Shown in pieces: positions 26,102 through 35,427 of a stretch of 64,000 nucleotides of DNA. The DNA comes from an uncultured Bacteroidales bacterium. Its GTDB lineage: Bacteria; Bacteroidota; Bacteroidia; Bacteroidales; P3. A program made the position numbers and the translations under genes. Positions within the stretch are counted from its first letter, which is position 1. Each line of letters starts with the position of its first letter. Below the pieces are notes generated by a model, which saw only the letters and a program-made list of their open reading frames with translations, had not been told where the DNA came from and searched no databases. The stretch covers positions 1 to 64,000 of the forward strand of contig CALUHJ010000002.1 of assembly GCA_944320415.1 (NCBI GenBank), given 5' to 3'.

Positions 26102-27517
26102 TCACACTTTCCTTTTTCTTTCTTTTATCTTCTGAACAAACGAATCGAAATATTTTGTCCATGTTTCCGCACTCAGAACGCTTGCGTCAGATGTAGCCTT
26201 CATTGTCAAAAAAACGCCAAGAGGCAGAAACACTACCGAAGAGAGCCACATGCCCAACCATACGGGCAATTTGCCCTCCAGAGCCGCATTCTCACCCATT
26301 GTACCCAAGATATGGTAAACTATAAACGCCAGAGTCGAAACAACAACGGGCATACCCAATCCTCCCTTGCGTATCAAGGCTCCCAATGGCGCTCCCATGA
26401 AAAACAAAATGAGGCAGGCAACCGAAAGTGTAAACTTTCTGTGCAATTCTATCTTGTATCGGGTGATATAACTTTTGTCCGAACGGATTTTGGACTTCAT
26501 CGCGGACAAATCCGACTCGAGATATTCAATTTTAGATAAGGCAAGATTGTCTATCTCCGTTTTTTTCTTGGAATCCAACCTTGAATAATCATCATAAAAA
26601 TTTCCTTTGTAATCTGTGGTAGGTACATTGAAGTTCAGGTCTCTTCCAATCGTTCGCACAAAACCTGCGACAAACTGTTCACTGTTGCTTTGCAAGGTAT
26701 CGAGGCTACGATTCAAATCCATTATGTTCAGCATTTTATAGTGTCCTTCATAACGATTCTCGTCTGTTTTCTGATACGCGAAATTGGATATGTCAAAATT
26801 CAGAATCTGTTCCTTGAAGTCCAACCTCACCAGCGGCCTTTTTATCGTATTTTCGCCTGACAGGTCCTCATCAAAGGTATATCCGTCAAACAAATGGAAA
26901 ACTAAGACATTGCCATCATTTTTAGAATACATGCGTCCTCGGTCTGCTATCGTGACGTTTACGTTTCCCAAATCCTCGGAGTGGTCATATATGATTATGT
27001 CCTTTAGGTTCTTCCCTTCCTTGTCCTTGCTGCCTATCCTTATGGTATAGTTGTCTATTTCCGAATAAAACTGATTGGGTTTTATGTTCAGTGTAGGTTT
27101 TTTTGTCTTCACTTCATACAATATCGTCCTCAGCTTCATATTGGCCACAGGTATCACATTATTTGAGAAAAAGAAGGCAAAAACAGAAAGGACGAGCGAA
27201 AGCACAATCAAGGGCCTCAATATGCGGAACAGGGGAAGGCCTGCGGATTTCATGGCTACCAGTTCATATCTTTCGCCGAAGTTTCCTATTGTCATGATTG
27301 AAGCCAGAAGTATAGCTAGCGGCAAAGCCATCGGCACGAGAGTTGCGCACGCATAAACAACCAGCTCGATTATCACCGTCGTTTCCAGTCCCTTGCCGAC
27401 AATCTGTTCTATCTTCATCCACAGAAACTGAAGAAGCAGAACAAAAACGGATATGGAAAAAGTCAGCAACAAAGGCCCCAAATAAGATTTTATTATCAGT
27501 TTATCGAGCTTTTTCAC
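26102..27517 (-). CDS. LptF/LptG-family permease (YjgP/YjgQ)
   Basis: The 471-residue protein has three N-terminal membrane helices (starting LDKLIIKSYLGPLLLTFSISVFVLLL), a large periplasmic beta-jellyroll domain (about 130-335) and three C-terminal helices (including ILFFMGAPLGALIRKGGLGMPV). This is the LptF/LptG layout: the membrane part of the ABC transporter that pulls LPS out of the inner membrane toward the LptA bridge and LptD. Whether it is F or G is not decidable here. It leads an operon with two glycosyltransferases, which ties it to LPS export. Confidence 0.92.
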   Translation of the reverse strand: MKKLDKLIIKSYLGPLLLTFSISVFVLLLQFLWMKIEQIVGKGLETTVIIELVVYACATLVPMALPLAILLASIMTIGNFGERYELVAMKSAGLPLFRILRPLIVLSLVLSVFAFFFSNNVIPVANMKLRTILYEVKTKKPTLNIKPNQFYSEIDNYTIRIGSKDKEGKNLKDIIIYDHSEDLGNVNVTIADRGRMYSKNDGNVLVFHLFDGYTFDEDLSGENTIKRPLVRLDFKEQILNFDISNFAYQKTDENRYEGHYKMLNIMDLNRSLDTLQSNSEQFVAGFVRTIGRDLNFNVPTTDYKGNFYDDYSRLDSKKKTEIDNLALSKIEYLESDLSAMKSKIRSDKSYITRYKIELHRKFTLSVACLILFFMGAPLGALIRKGGLGMPVVVSTLAFIVYHILGTMGENAALEGKLPVWLGMWLSSVVFLPLGVFLTMKATSDASVLSAETWTKYFDSFVQKIKERKRKV

Positions 27518-27543
27518 TATTACGACAAAAACGGTTCGTGAAA

Positions 27544-27551
27544 CAAAGGTA
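27544..27551 (-). promoter_or_regulatory. -7 box of the lptF operon
   Basis: CAAAGGTA on the plus strand, TACCTTTG on the minus strand, 26 nt upstream of the ATG at 27517. Confidence 0.5.
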
Positions 27552-27683
27552 CAACATTTTACCGTTACTCATGTTTTTTATACCTAATTTCATCTTTACC
27601 TAAAAGAAAAGTTTTCAGTTCGTTTTATTTCCCTTTAATATTAGTGATTAATTTTCACGAGTCTTAATATTATCGTTTACAAC

Positions 27684-27711
27684 TTTGCACAATGGAAATT
27701 CCGTATCTTTG
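27684..27711 (+). promoter_or_regulatory. Promoter of the dipeptidyl peptidase III gene
   Basis: TTTG at 27684-27687 and TATCTTTG at 27704-27711, with a slightly short 16-nt spacer. The ATG follows 23 nt later. Confidence 0.5.
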
Positions 27712-27734
27712 TTGCGAACATATAACTATAAAAC

Positions 27735-29681
27735 ATGAAAGAAGAATTCATCTATACGATAGACCGCTTTGCAGATTGCAAAGTGATGAAATACAAGGTC
27801 GATAATTGGAGTTCTCTCTCTTTGAGACAGAAACACTATCTGTATCACCTGTCTGAGGCATGTAAATGGGGAAGGGACATAATCTGGGAACAAAACTGTG
27901 AATTCAACCTTCCGATAAGAAAAATAGTGGAAAACATTCTGGAAAATCATAGGGAGCAATCGGGAGAACAATGGCAACAGTTCGTTGTTTATGCCAAAAG
28001 ATTGTTTTTTTTCAACGGCATTCACCATCATTATTCACATGACAAATTCTATCCGGAATGCGACAAGGAGTATTTCATCAAGCTGATGCTTGAGGCCGAC
28101 TGCTCGAAATATCCTTTGGAAAACATGTCACTTGAGGATTATTGCAGAAAAATGGCCGGGATAATCTACGACAGCGACATTGCACCCAAAAGAAAAGAGA
28201 TGGACAAGGGGAAAGACCCCATAGAGGGCTCGGCCGTAAATTTCTATAAGGGGCTTAACCGACAGGAAGCGGAGGATTTTTATGCGGCCATGAAGCCTTC
28301 CGACCCTATGCGTCCGCCTGCAACGGGACTTAATTCAAAACTGGTCAAACAAAACGGCCAAATAAAGGAACTGACATACAAGATGGGAGGGTTGTACGGC
28401 AAGGCGATAGAGAAGATAGTGGAGAACCTTCGTAAGGCCATGGCCTTTGCCGAAAACGAGCAACAACAAAAATATACCGAAGTCCTTATCGAATACTACA
28501 CGAGCGGAGATTTGGAGTTGTGGGACAAATACAATATTCTCTGGCTTGAGGACGACAATTCTCAATGCGATTATATCAACGCCTTTGTCGAGACATACAA
28601 CGACCCTCTCGGCATGAAGGCCACATGGGAAGGCCTTGTGGATTTCAAGGACACTGAAGCGAGCCGGCGTTGTGAGGTATTGTCGCAAAACGCACAGTGG
28701 TTCGAGGACCATTCTCCGATAGAGAACAGGTTCAAGAAAGAAAACGTCGTTGGAATATCGGCAAAAGTGATAGAGGCAGTTTGTCTTGCGGGTGACAACT
28801 ACCCTGTTCCCCCGATAGGAATAAATCTTCCAAATTCCGACTGGATAAGGAAGGAATACGGTTCAAAGAGTGTGAACATCGCAAACCTATCCCATGCCTA
28901 CAAGGCCGCGGCTTTGGAATGCGAAAAAAGCGTCCTTGAGGAATTCGCCTTTTCCATGGAGGAAAAGGAACGCAACAGAACATACGGTATTCTGGCAGAC
29001 GACCTGCATACCGACATGCATGAATGCCTCGGCCACGGTTCGGGTCAACTGCTCGAAGGTACGGACAGCAATGCCCTAAAGGAATTTTCCTCATGTCTGG
29101 AAGAGGCGCGGGCAGATCTTTTTGCATTGTACTATCTGTTGGATTCCAAAATGGTTGAGTTGAAACTGGCAGACTCTCCCGAGGTAGGAAAGACCGCCTG
29201 TGACTCTTACATAATGAACGGTCTTTTGAGTCAGTATGCAAGAGTGGAGGAGGGAAAGCCCTTGAGGGAAGCCCACATGCAGGCCCGTAAACTTATATCC
29301 GCCTATTGCTTTGAGAATGGTTTCGGAATTGAAAAGGTTGTGAGGGAAGGCAAGACTTATTTTCATATAACCGATTATGAAAACCTCAGAAAGGGCTTTG
29401 GCGAACTATTGGGAATGATTCAGCGCATAAAGTCTTTGGGTGAATATGACAAGGCCATGGAACTGGTGGAACGTTATGCCATATACATAGACCCTGTACT
29501 GCACAGGGAAGTGATAAAGCGTTACGGAGCTCTGGACTTGAAGCCTTACGGAGGATTCGTCAACGTTGACATTCAACCGGTCTTTGACGATGAGGGGCGG
29601 ATAATTGATTTCAAAACGGTTTATCCCGAAAGTTATCTGTCACAAATGTTGCATTACGGCAGGGATTATGCCTGTCTGTAA
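27735..29681 (+). CDS. Dipeptidyl peptidase III (zinc metallopeptidase M49)
   Basis: The 648-residue protein has the M49 zinc motif HECLGH at 429-434 and the second motif EEARAD at 456-461, giving ligands His429, His434 and Glu457. The 27-residue spacing matches bacterial DPP III. The enzyme removes dipeptides from the N terminus of oligopeptides. There is no signal peptide, so it should be cytoplasmic and recycle imported peptides. The usual EECRAE motif reads EEARAD here, a conservative change. It is monocistronic and ends at a repeat-derived terminator. Confidence 0.92.
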   Translation: MKEEFIYTIDRFADCKVMKYKVDNWSSLSLRQKHYLYHLSEACKWGRDIIWEQNCEFNLPIRKIVENILENHREQSGEQWQQFVVYAKRLFFFNGIHHHYSHDKFYPECDKEYFIKLMLEADCSKYPLENMSLEDYCRKMAGIIYDSDIAPKRKEMDKGKDPIEGSAVNFYKGLNRQEAEDFYAAMKPSDPMRPPATGLNSKLVKQNGQIKELTYKMGGLYGKAIEKIVENLRKAMAFAENEQQQKYTEVLIEYYTSGDLELWDKYNILWLEDDNSQCDYINAFVETYNDPLGMKATWEGLVDFKDTEASRRCEVLSQNAQWFEDHSPIENRFKKENVVGISAKVIEAVCLAGDNYPVPPIGINLPNSDWIRKEYGSKSVNIANLSHAYKAAALECEKSVLEEFAFSMEEKERNRTYGILADDLHTDMHECLGHGSGQLLEGTDSNALKEFSSCLEEARADLFALYYLLDSKMVELKLADSPEVGKTACDSYIMNGLLSQYARVEEGKPLREAHMQARKLISAYCFENGFGIEKVVREGKTYFHITDYENLRKGFGELLGMIQRIKSLGEYDKAMELVERYAIYIDPVLHREVIKRYGALDLKPYGGFVNVDIQPVFDDEGRIIDFKTVYPESYLSQMLHYGRDYACL

Positions 29682-29720
29682 TACCGTTTGGGAAGGTCTC
29701 GCAACAGAATAAAGAAAGAA

Positions 29721-29790
29721 AAAAATGGAATCAAATTCCGTCAGATTGGAATTTGATTCCATTTTTTTCTTTTCTGAATCCGTTTCAGGG
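29721..29790 (+). repeat. Dispersed palindromic repeat, copy D, forming a terminator hairpin
   Basis: ATGGAATCAAATTCC (29725-29739) and GGAATTTGATTCCAT (29748-29762) form a perfect 15-bp stem with A/T flanks that extend it, followed by a seven-base T run and TTTTCTGAATCCG (29770-29782). It sits 40 bp after the DPP III stop and probably terminates that gene, and the convergent one, in either direction. Confidence 0.85.
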
Positions 29791-29807
29791 TAAAGGAAAC
29801 CTGCGTT

Positions 29808-32800
29808 TTATCTGTACAGATTGTCCTTGCCCAGACTGCCAACCAACTTATCGTAATACTCCTGTGACTTGACGTATTTAAGTTCGTCATTGGTCTTTTG
29901 CAGTATTTCCTTTATCATGTTCCTTTTTGATTCGGACAGATTGGCTGCCTTCTGCAAGAATTCGCTTATATATTTCTGATGAGACTGCCACAAGTTTATA
30001 TCGTTTATGTGTTTGTTTCTCAATCTTTCGGCATACCAGTCGCTTTCCAACAAATAGTCTCTTGTAAACATTTGTCTGAATTCTTCGGAATCGGCCTTCA
30101 TTCCGTTGTATTCGCCCTTTGCCATTATGTATATAAGGGCTTTCAAAGGCGGAATTGCAGCCTCCACGCTTCCGTCCTCTATGTACATTCTTGCAACGCG
30201 GGACTGGTTTTCGACAATGTTGTTAACTCCGTCCACAAACTCGGACAGATTCTGCAGTTCCGGTTTCAGCATTTCTGCCGTGAACACCACGTTAGGATTT
30301 TCAAATACTCTTCCGAAGAAATTGTGGACGAACTTGTCCGTAACCCTGTATCCGAGAACCGATGCCTTGACAATTTTTCCTTCATAGGAGAAGTCTTCAA
30401 GTTTTTCAAAGTATCCGTTTTCTATCAGATATTCCGGTGTTCTTTCTTCCGGTGTAAGCCTTGCCCACAATTCCGGAATCAAAAGGCTGAGGTCGTGATC
30501 TATTCTGTACTTGCTTCCTATGTAGCCTGCAGGAGTTGTGAATCCGTCGTAACCGGTAAGGATATAGGATACCAAAGCGTTGTCCAAATCGGTTGTTGCA
30601 CAAAGGGAGTTGAAAGGACCTTTGGTCAATGCTCCCTCCGAGCCTGCTCCGGTTGTCGAAGGGCTTTTGCCTGTTAGTGAACAGATGAAGTCCATGAACA
30701 ATTCCGGCAGTTCCTGATAGTGAATAGGGTTGTAGACCGCAAGAGGACGTATTCCTTCTTCGGCCCTGTTGTTTCTTCTTCCCGGAAGAACGGAGTTGAC
30801 AGGTATGTACAAAGGCTCGTTCGGCTTAAGCTTTCTTGCCAGACGCATTCCCACCTCGGCAACATATTTTTCTTCGGGTTTGACAAGGTCGTCACGGGTC
30901 TGCAGGTACCTTACGTTCTTTGACGGCTTGGAGTTTACCAATCGCGGATTTGCAGAGCAAACAAAATATTTGCTGTCCTTTTTGTCCGCCACCGATTGTA
31001 TAAGGTCGCGCATAGGCTTTGTAAACCTGTCGAAATTGATTACGTCTTCAACTATTTCCTGTGCGTCTTTTTGAGTAAGGGGTTCAAAGTTGGAAATAAA
31101 GGTATTTGGTGATGCCAGGTCGGATTCCGCTTTCTTGTCGTATCCTCTTACAATCGCGTCATCGGGACGTTGGAAGAATCTGTACTCGCAGTTTTCCACT
31201 ATCTTCACGCTGTAATTGTCGGCAGCCTTGCCCAAATTGGACAACAGTCTTGTGGGAACAACTGTTGATGCTGTTATGTCGTCTTCCATCTGAATCTTGT
31301 CGGAATGGACAAAATCCTGTCTCAACTTGAAAGTCCGCCATGTTCCGTTTTCTTCAAATCCCACTCTCAGATAGCGTGCGTATATTTTTCTGTTGCCGAA
31401 TTTCAGCTCATTGCCGGGAGTTCCGTTCAAAATATCCACGTTGAAATATTTCTTCCATTCGTTGCCCCATTCCTCCTTGTAGAAACGCTTGATGATGAAA
31501 GCGATTCCCTTTATGTATTGAGGAAGGCTTTCAAGCCATTGGTTGTATTCTTTTGTGTATTCAGAGGATGGGGTAAGCAGTTTTATTACCGATCCCATTG
31601 AACGGCGGTTGCAAAGAAAGCTTCGGCTGTAAGGTATTGGCTCTCCAAGCGAACTAAATCTCTTTGAGTAATCATAGTTTATGATTTCCTCAACTTTTTC
31701 AAAGTCCTTTTCAAAATCACTTATGAAGAAAGGACCTCCGAATATTGCATCTGCTATTGACTTTGATATTTCGGATTTTCCACCTCCCGAAACAGTGCAA
31801 GGCTTGTGACAGAACAAGCCATCACCTATGGTTTCCACCAATCTGTAATTTAGTGCTCCGGAATAGCTTTCCATTCTGAATTTGCTTCCATTTGGCAGTA
31901 TGTAAATCTTGTTTGGCAACAGTTTAAGATGATGTTCACCGGATTCATTCTTCCATTTTATTTCCTGGTTTGGTACATTGAAGTTGGTGTTTTCAGGCAG
32001 ATAATATATGTTGTTGAAGTTTTTGTCTATTCCGTAACCTTCTTGTTTGAATTCTACGAAGTCCTTACAGTTCTTTTTTACATCTTCGAAGGTGTTTCTA
32101 ACCTTCATTGGATTGGCAAAATAAGTATCGCCCTGATTGTATCCTGGAAAGACCAGAGCACCTCCTGCGTGTTCTTCTTCCGTATTTCCGAATATGTTGG
32201 AGGCATAGCCTATCATTGTTTTGATTTCTTTTTTCGAGTATCCGAAATAATTGTCAGCTATGACGGTTGCTATAATACCCTCGTCTGTTCTTACGCACAG
32301 TTTGAAAGGTAAACCGTCGTTATATAGTTCTTCTTCGTTGGTCCAACACATTCCATCTCTTTTTTGCCTGTCCGTAGCCTGTGATATGTGAGGAAGTCCA
32401 CACTCTTTTTTGGTAAGTTGTGTGAGTTGAGGAGCTAAAATTATGCAACCTGTGTGTCCTGTCCAATGTTCCACGTCCAAGGCAGAGTCGTTTTTGATGT
32501 GATAAGGACTGCCTCCGTTTCCGAATATGCTTTCCACGAAATCCAGGCTGCTCACGAGTGAACCTGGAGCGAAGAACCTTATCTCCATTGTTTTCTTCTC
32601 CGTAACACCTTTGACTTCAGGGCATACGGTAGGCCTTAACAACAATGATACTAGAAGTTTTACAGGTTTGTCCATACAGGAGGTATAAGGCAATTCCATG
32701 ATATCTCCATTTTCGGAAAAAGCTCTGTAAAATATATATTTCGCCACATTGATGGGTACCGCTTTTTTATCTCCAGGAATAGGAAGTCCTCCTTCCGCTA

Positions 32801-33266
32801 TATGAAAGACTCCTTTCGTTGTTCTTCTGTCGTTTTTCGGATTATGTAAGACACCTTGCTTTACTTTGTAAGAATTTATGTATGTGGATATATATTCATC
32901 CTTGCCTTGTGGTAAGGATAACGCCCTTGCTATTCCGTAAGAATCAAGTGTAAATGTTCTTAAAGGAATTTTTATGTCCGGTACATCTCTGACCGAAGCA
33001 AAATATCTGTTCAAAAAGTTTTGTATTCTTATATCGGGAGGACAAAGATAGTTGTCATACAATTCTTCCCTTTCCTTGTAATTGGACAACAACCCTCTTA
33101 ATATGCTCATGAAGTTCTGCTGTGATTTGTCAAGGTTGTCATTGAATGCCGATACACCCATTGCAGCCAATCTAAGACCTATATACTGATGTATATATTC
33201 GTTTGCGGAATCTATCTGATCTTCAGGTATTATTCCTAATCGTTCCTTTATATTTTCTTTCTCCAT
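29808..33266 (-). CDS. Probable pyrophosphate-dependent phosphoenolpyruvate carboxykinase
   Basis: The 1152-residue protein has no signal peptide. Segments such as VLHNPKNDRRTTKGVFHIAE, EIRFFAPGSLVSSLDFVE, WTGHTGCIILAPQLTQLTKK, the Gly/Lys loop KPCTVSGGGKSEISKS (488-503) and SLTGKSPSTTGAGSEG agree, from memory, with the PPi-type PEP carboxykinases of Entamoeba and Propionibacterium, which are also about 1140-1200 residues and interconvert PEP, CO2 and phosphate with oxaloacetate and PPi. Databases often leave this family unnamed. It stands alone in the minus direction between terminators. An unrelated large cytosolic enzyme is possible; I am fairly but not fully sure. Confidence 0.65.
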   Translation of the reverse strand: MEKENIKERLGIIPEDQIDSANEYIHQYIGLRLAAMGVSAFNDNLDKSQQNFMSILRGLLSNYKEREELYDNYLCPPDIRIQNFLNRYFASVRDVPDIKIPLRTFTLDSYGIARALSLPQGKDEYISTYINSYKVKQGVLHNPKNDRRTTKGVFHIAEGGLPIPGDKKAVPINVAKYIFYRAFSENGDIMELPYTSCMDKPVKLLVSLLLRPTVCPEVKGVTEKKTMEIRFFAPGSLVSSLDFVESIFGNGGSPYHIKNDSALDVEHWTGHTGCIILAPQLTQLTKKECGLPHISQATDRQKRDGMCWTNEEELYNDGLPFKLCVRTDEGIIATVIADNYFGYSKKEIKTMIGYASNIFGNTEEEHAGGALVFPGYNQGDTYFANPMKVRNTFEDVKKNCKDFVEFKQEGYGIDKNFNNIYYLPENTNFNVPNQEIKWKNESGEHHLKLLPNKIYILPNGSKFRMESYSGALNYRLVETIGDGLFCHKPCTVSGGGKSEISKSIADAIFGGPFFISDFEKDFEKVEEIINYDYSKRFSSLGEPIPYSRSFLCNRRSMGSVIKLLTPSSEYTKEYNQWLESLPQYIKGIAFIIKRFYKEEWGNEWKKYFNVDILNGTPGNELKFGNRKIYARYLRVGFEENGTWRTFKLRQDFVHSDKIQMEDDITASTVVPTRLLSNLGKAADNYSVKIVENCEYRFFQRPDDAIVRGYDKKAESDLASPNTFISNFEPLTQKDAQEIVEDVINFDRFTKPMRDLIQSVADKKDSKYFVCSANPRLVNSKPSKNVRYLQTRDDLVKPEEKYVAEVGMRLARKLKPNEPLYIPVNSVLPGRRNNRAEEGIRPLAVYNPIHYQELPELFMDFICSLTGKSPSTTGAGSEGALTKGPFNSLCATTDLDNALVSYILTGYDGFTTPAGYIGSKYRIDHDLSLLIPELWARLTPEERTPEYLIENGYFEKLEDFSYEGKIVKASVLGYRVTDKFVHNFFGRVFENPNVVFTAEMLKPELQNLSEFVDGVNNIVENQSRVARMYIEDGSVEAAIPPLKALIYIMAKGEYNGMKADSEEFRQMFTRDYLLESDWYAERLRNKHINDINLWQSHQKYISEFLQKAANLSESKRNMIKEILQKTNDELKYVKSQEYYDKLVGSLGKDNLYR

Positions 33267-33348
33267 AAATTACTGTACATTTTTATTTTTTTGCAAAGCA
33301 ATAAAAAAACTGATTTTTATTGCACAACTCAACTTATTATGAACGAAA

Positions 33349-33378
33349 ACAGCCATTCAACTATTGTTGAATGGCTGT
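33349..33378 (-). terminator. Terminator of the rpsU-xerC-hpf operon
   Basis: ACAGCCATTCAAC pairs perfectly with GTTGAATGGCTGT around a four-base loop; a TTTT run follows on the minus strand. Confidence 0.85.
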
Positions 33379-33403
33379 AAATTTATCTCAAGAGATTTTT
33401 AGT

Positions 33404-33694
33404 CTATTTTTTTTCCTTAAACTTACTAATCTGTGTCTTCAATGCATCTATGCACAACATTACGGCCTCTTCAAAACTATCCGCTTGTTTTGAAGCAAAC
33501 AAGTCTTTTCCGGCTATTATTACCTTTATTTCCGCTATTTTATTGTTTTCTGATTCAGGTTTGTCCACTTTCAATGTTACCTCTGCCCCCAACAAGCCAG
33601 CTGCTTGTCTTTCCAACTTGGATACTTTGTCGTTGACAAAGTCTTCCAGTTTCTGATCCGGTCTAAACTTAACCGCATTAATTGTAACCTTCAT
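33404..33694 (-). CDS. hpf: Ribosome hibernation promoting factor (short HPF/RaiA family)
   Basis: The 96-residue protein KVTINAVKFRPDQKLEDFVNDK...DKVSKL with later FASKQADSFEEAVMLCIDAL is a short HPF of the beta-alpha-beta-beta-beta-alpha fold, which binds the 30S subunit in stationary phase and helps dimerise or silence ribosomes. It has a perfect AAGGAGGT ribosome binding site, rare in this window. It follows xerC by 23 bp and ends in a terminator. Confidence 0.93.
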   Translation of the reverse strand: MKVTINAVKFRPDQKLEDFVNDKVSKLERQAAGLLGAEVTLKVDKPESENNKIAEIKVIIAGKDLFASKQADSFEEAVMLCIDALKTQISKFKEKK

Positions 33695-33698
33695 AACA

Positions 33699-33706
33699 AC
33701 CTCCTT
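33699..33706 (-). promoter_or_regulatory. Perfect Shine-Dalgarno sequence of hpf
   Basis: AAGGAGGT on the minus strand, four bases before the ATG at 33694. Bacteroidota genes usually lack this. Confidence 0.8.
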
Positions 33707-33717
33707 TTTTGTTTTTA

Positions 33718-34614
33718 TTATTCGTCTGATCTAGGATGAGCCAACTTATATGCTTTCTTTAATTCTTCTATCGTAGTATGTGTGTAAACCTGTGTCGTTT
33801 CTATGCTTTTATGTCCCAATATGTCTTTTACGGCAGATAAATCTCCACCTTGTTCCAAAACATTTGTGGCAAAACTGTGTCTTAACACGTGCGGAGAATG
33901 TTTTGCAACATTTATCTTTTCAAGTTCTTTGCATACCAAAGAATACAACTGTTTTTTGGACATATGTTCGAATCTTTTGTTGACAAACAAATAATCCGTG
34001 TCCGTCTTCAATGATTTTTTCTTTTCAATGTATATTTTCAATCGTTCCAATAATGTAGGATTCACCGGAACTATCCTTTCCTTTCTACCTTTACCTTCAA
34101 CCCTTATTTCCTGATTTTCGTAATCTATGTCACACTCCTTTAGCTCCAATAACTCCGCCTGTCTCATGCCTGTGGCATAAACCAACTCCAATATTAAATA
34201 ATCTCTCATACCGAAGAATGAGCCATCCGCACTTTTCTCATCCAATATCTTCTCCATATCGTCATTAAGTATGTAGGAAGGATTTCTTTTTCCAACCTTA
34301 GGAGCCATTATCTTCAACATAGGATTTTCCGGAATCAGACCTTCCTTGTAAAGGAAAGTAAAATAAGTTCTCAAACAAGCTATTTTCCTGCCTATGCTTC
34401 TGTTTGATACACCCCGTTCTTTCATCGCAACCATCCAAACCCTGATAACAGAAGGAGTTATATCTTTGATGTCGACTATACTGCACTCCTCCTTGACGCA
34501 ATCAATGAATTGATTGACATCTGCAGTATATGCCAAAATAGTATGGGCGGAGTAATTCCTCTCGTTCTTTAAATAATCAGTAAATCGTTCTATATACATA
34601 CCAAACAAATTCAT
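33718..34614 (-). CDS. Tyrosine recombinase XerC/XerD-type
   Basis: The 298-residue protein has an N-terminal SAM-like core-binding domain (about 1-90) and a C-terminal catalytic domain with Arg in YATGMRQAELLEL, Lys in EGKGRKERIVPV, HVLRHSFATNVLEQGG, LGHKSIETTQVYTH with the His and the nucleophilic Tyr. These enzymes resolve chromosome dimers at dif. The position between rpsU and hpf is the usual housekeeping one in Bacteroidales and argues against an integrase of a mobile element. Start could be ATG 34614 or 34599. Whether C or D is not certain. Confidence 0.92.
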   Translation of the reverse strand: MNLFGMYIERFTDYLKNERNYSAHTILAYTADVNQFIDCVKEECSIVDIKDITPSVIRVWMVAMKERGVSNRSIGRKIACLRTYFTFLYKEGLIPENPMLKIMAPKVGKRNPSYILNDDMEKILDEKSADGSFFGMRDYLILELVYATGMRQAELLELKECDIDYENQEIRVEGKGRKERIVPVNPTLLERLKIYIEKKKSLKTDTDYLFVNKRFEHMSKKQLYSLVCKELEKINVAKHSPHVLRHSFATNVLEQGGDLSAVKDILGHKSIETTQVYTHTTIEELKKAYKLAHPRSDE

Positions 34615-34616
34615 AT

Positions 34617-34653
34617 TTAAAAAAGCTTACAAGCAAGTTGCAAGCTTTTTTAA
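34617..34653 (-). terminator. Hairpin between rpsU and xerC
   Basis: TTAAAAAAGCTT pairs with AAGCTTTTTTAA around a 13-base loop, with a T run on the minus strand. It lies between the rpsU stop (34666) and the xerC start (34614), so it can reduce read-through into xerC and hpf. Confidence 0.6.
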
Positions 34654-34665
34654 TGTTAAACAAAA

Positions 34666-34863
34666 CTATTTCTCCATACTTTGCTGTTGCAACTTTTGAA
34701 TGTAAATAGCCTTTAACCTACGATCTCTTGTCACCACAGAAGGTTTTGTGAATTTTTGCCTGTTTCTCAATTCCTTTACTACTCCAGTTTTTTCAAACTT
34801 TCTCTTCAACTTCTTGAGAGCCTTTTCAATATTCTCACCCTCTTTAATTGGAACAATAATCAT
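34666..34863 (-). CDS. rpsU: 30S ribosomal protein bS21
   Basis: The 65-residue basic protein IIVPIKEGENIEKALKKLKRKFEKTGVVKELRNRQKFTKPS is bS21, which sits at the 3' end of 16S rRNA on the small subunit. In Bacteroidota bS21 helps hide the anti-Shine-Dalgarno sequence (known from Flavobacterium work). Its message has a GAGGT site eight bases before the ATG, compatible with autogenous control. It is the first gene of rpsU-xerC-hpf. Confidence 0.96.
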   Translation of the reverse strand: MIIVPIKEGENIEKALKKLKRKFEKTGVVKELRNRQKFTKPSVVTRDRRLKAIYIQKLQQQSMEK

Positions 34864-34871
34864 TTTCTGAT

Positions 34872-34876
34872 ACCTC
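34872..34876 (-). promoter_or_regulatory. Shine-Dalgarno sequence of rpsU
   Basis: GAGGT on the minus strand within AAAGAGGT, eight bases before the ATG at 34863. A site of this strength on rpsU is a known feature linked to bS21 feedback in Bacteroidota. Confidence 0.65.
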
Positions 34877-34916
34877 TTTCTTGTTTAATTTGTTAATAAA
34901 TGTATTTATTGTTCTG

Positions 34917-34924
34917 CAAAGGTA
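34917..34924 (-). promoter_or_regulatory. -7 box of the rpsU operon
   Basis: CAAAGGTA on the plus strand, TACCTTTG on the minus strand, 53 nt upstream of the ATG. It lies between rpsU and the thioesterase stop at 34937. Confidence 0.5.
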
Positions 34925-34936
34925 AGCACTTTATGC

Positions 34937-35359
34937 TTATCCACAAAATTTTTCCAATATTTTACTCACAAAATCAGGACACTTCAAAGGCTTTTTAGTT
35001 AGAACGTCCACAAAAGCCAAAATATTATATCCACTACACAACATTTCTTCTTTTCCGTCATTCGATTCTCTGAAAATAAAATATTTGAACTGAATTCTAG
35101 CCTTTGGCATCCGCTCTATTGTAGTGCGTATTGTAAGCTTGTCATCATAAAAAGCCGGCTTGTGATATTTTGCATACTGCTCAACCAAAGGCATCATTAT
35201 ACCTTTGTTTTCCAACTCTTTATAACTTATGCCCAGACTCCTCATGGCTTCAGTACGTCCAATCTCGAAATAGACGAAATAGTTACTGTTATGGACAACA
35301 CCCATTTTGTCTGTATCGACATAGCCGACTCTTATAGGGCAATCAAAAGAATAACTCAT
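34937..35359 (-). CDS. Acyl-CoA thioesterase, YbgC/4HBT family
   Basis: From the ATG at 35359 the 140-residue hotdog-fold protein begins SYSFDCPIRVGYVDTDKMGVVHNSNYFVYFEIGRTE. The DTDKMGVVHNSNYFVYFE segment is the 4HBT active-site motif, with the Asp of GYVDTD as catalytic residue. These enzymes hydrolyse short or aromatic acyl-CoA thioesters. The frame is open to 35413, but the extra 18 residues lie before the conserved fold. It follows rpmB by 68 bp in the same direction. Confidence 0.9.
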   Translation of the reverse strand: MSYSFDCPIRVGYVDTDKMGVVHNSNYFVYFEIGRTEAMRSLGISYKELENKGIMMPLVEQYAKYHKPAFYDDKLTIRTTIERMPKARIQFKYFIFRESNDGKEEMLCSGYNILAFVDVLTKKPLKCPDFVSKILEKFCG

Positions 35360-35427
35360 ACAAAACAAAACAAAAAAAGGAGTATTAAGACAACACTCCC
35401 TTGATTCTATCAAAGAATAATTTTACT

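Noticed and set aside
29979-30677. 232-codon plus-strand frame opposite the 1152-residue protein
   Set aside because: Antisense shadow of a long conserved gene; no start signals and no domain.
33718-34614. Tyrosine recombinase as integrase of a mobile element
   Set aside because: It sits between rpsU and hpf in a housekeeping operon, with no attachment repeats or other mobile genes.
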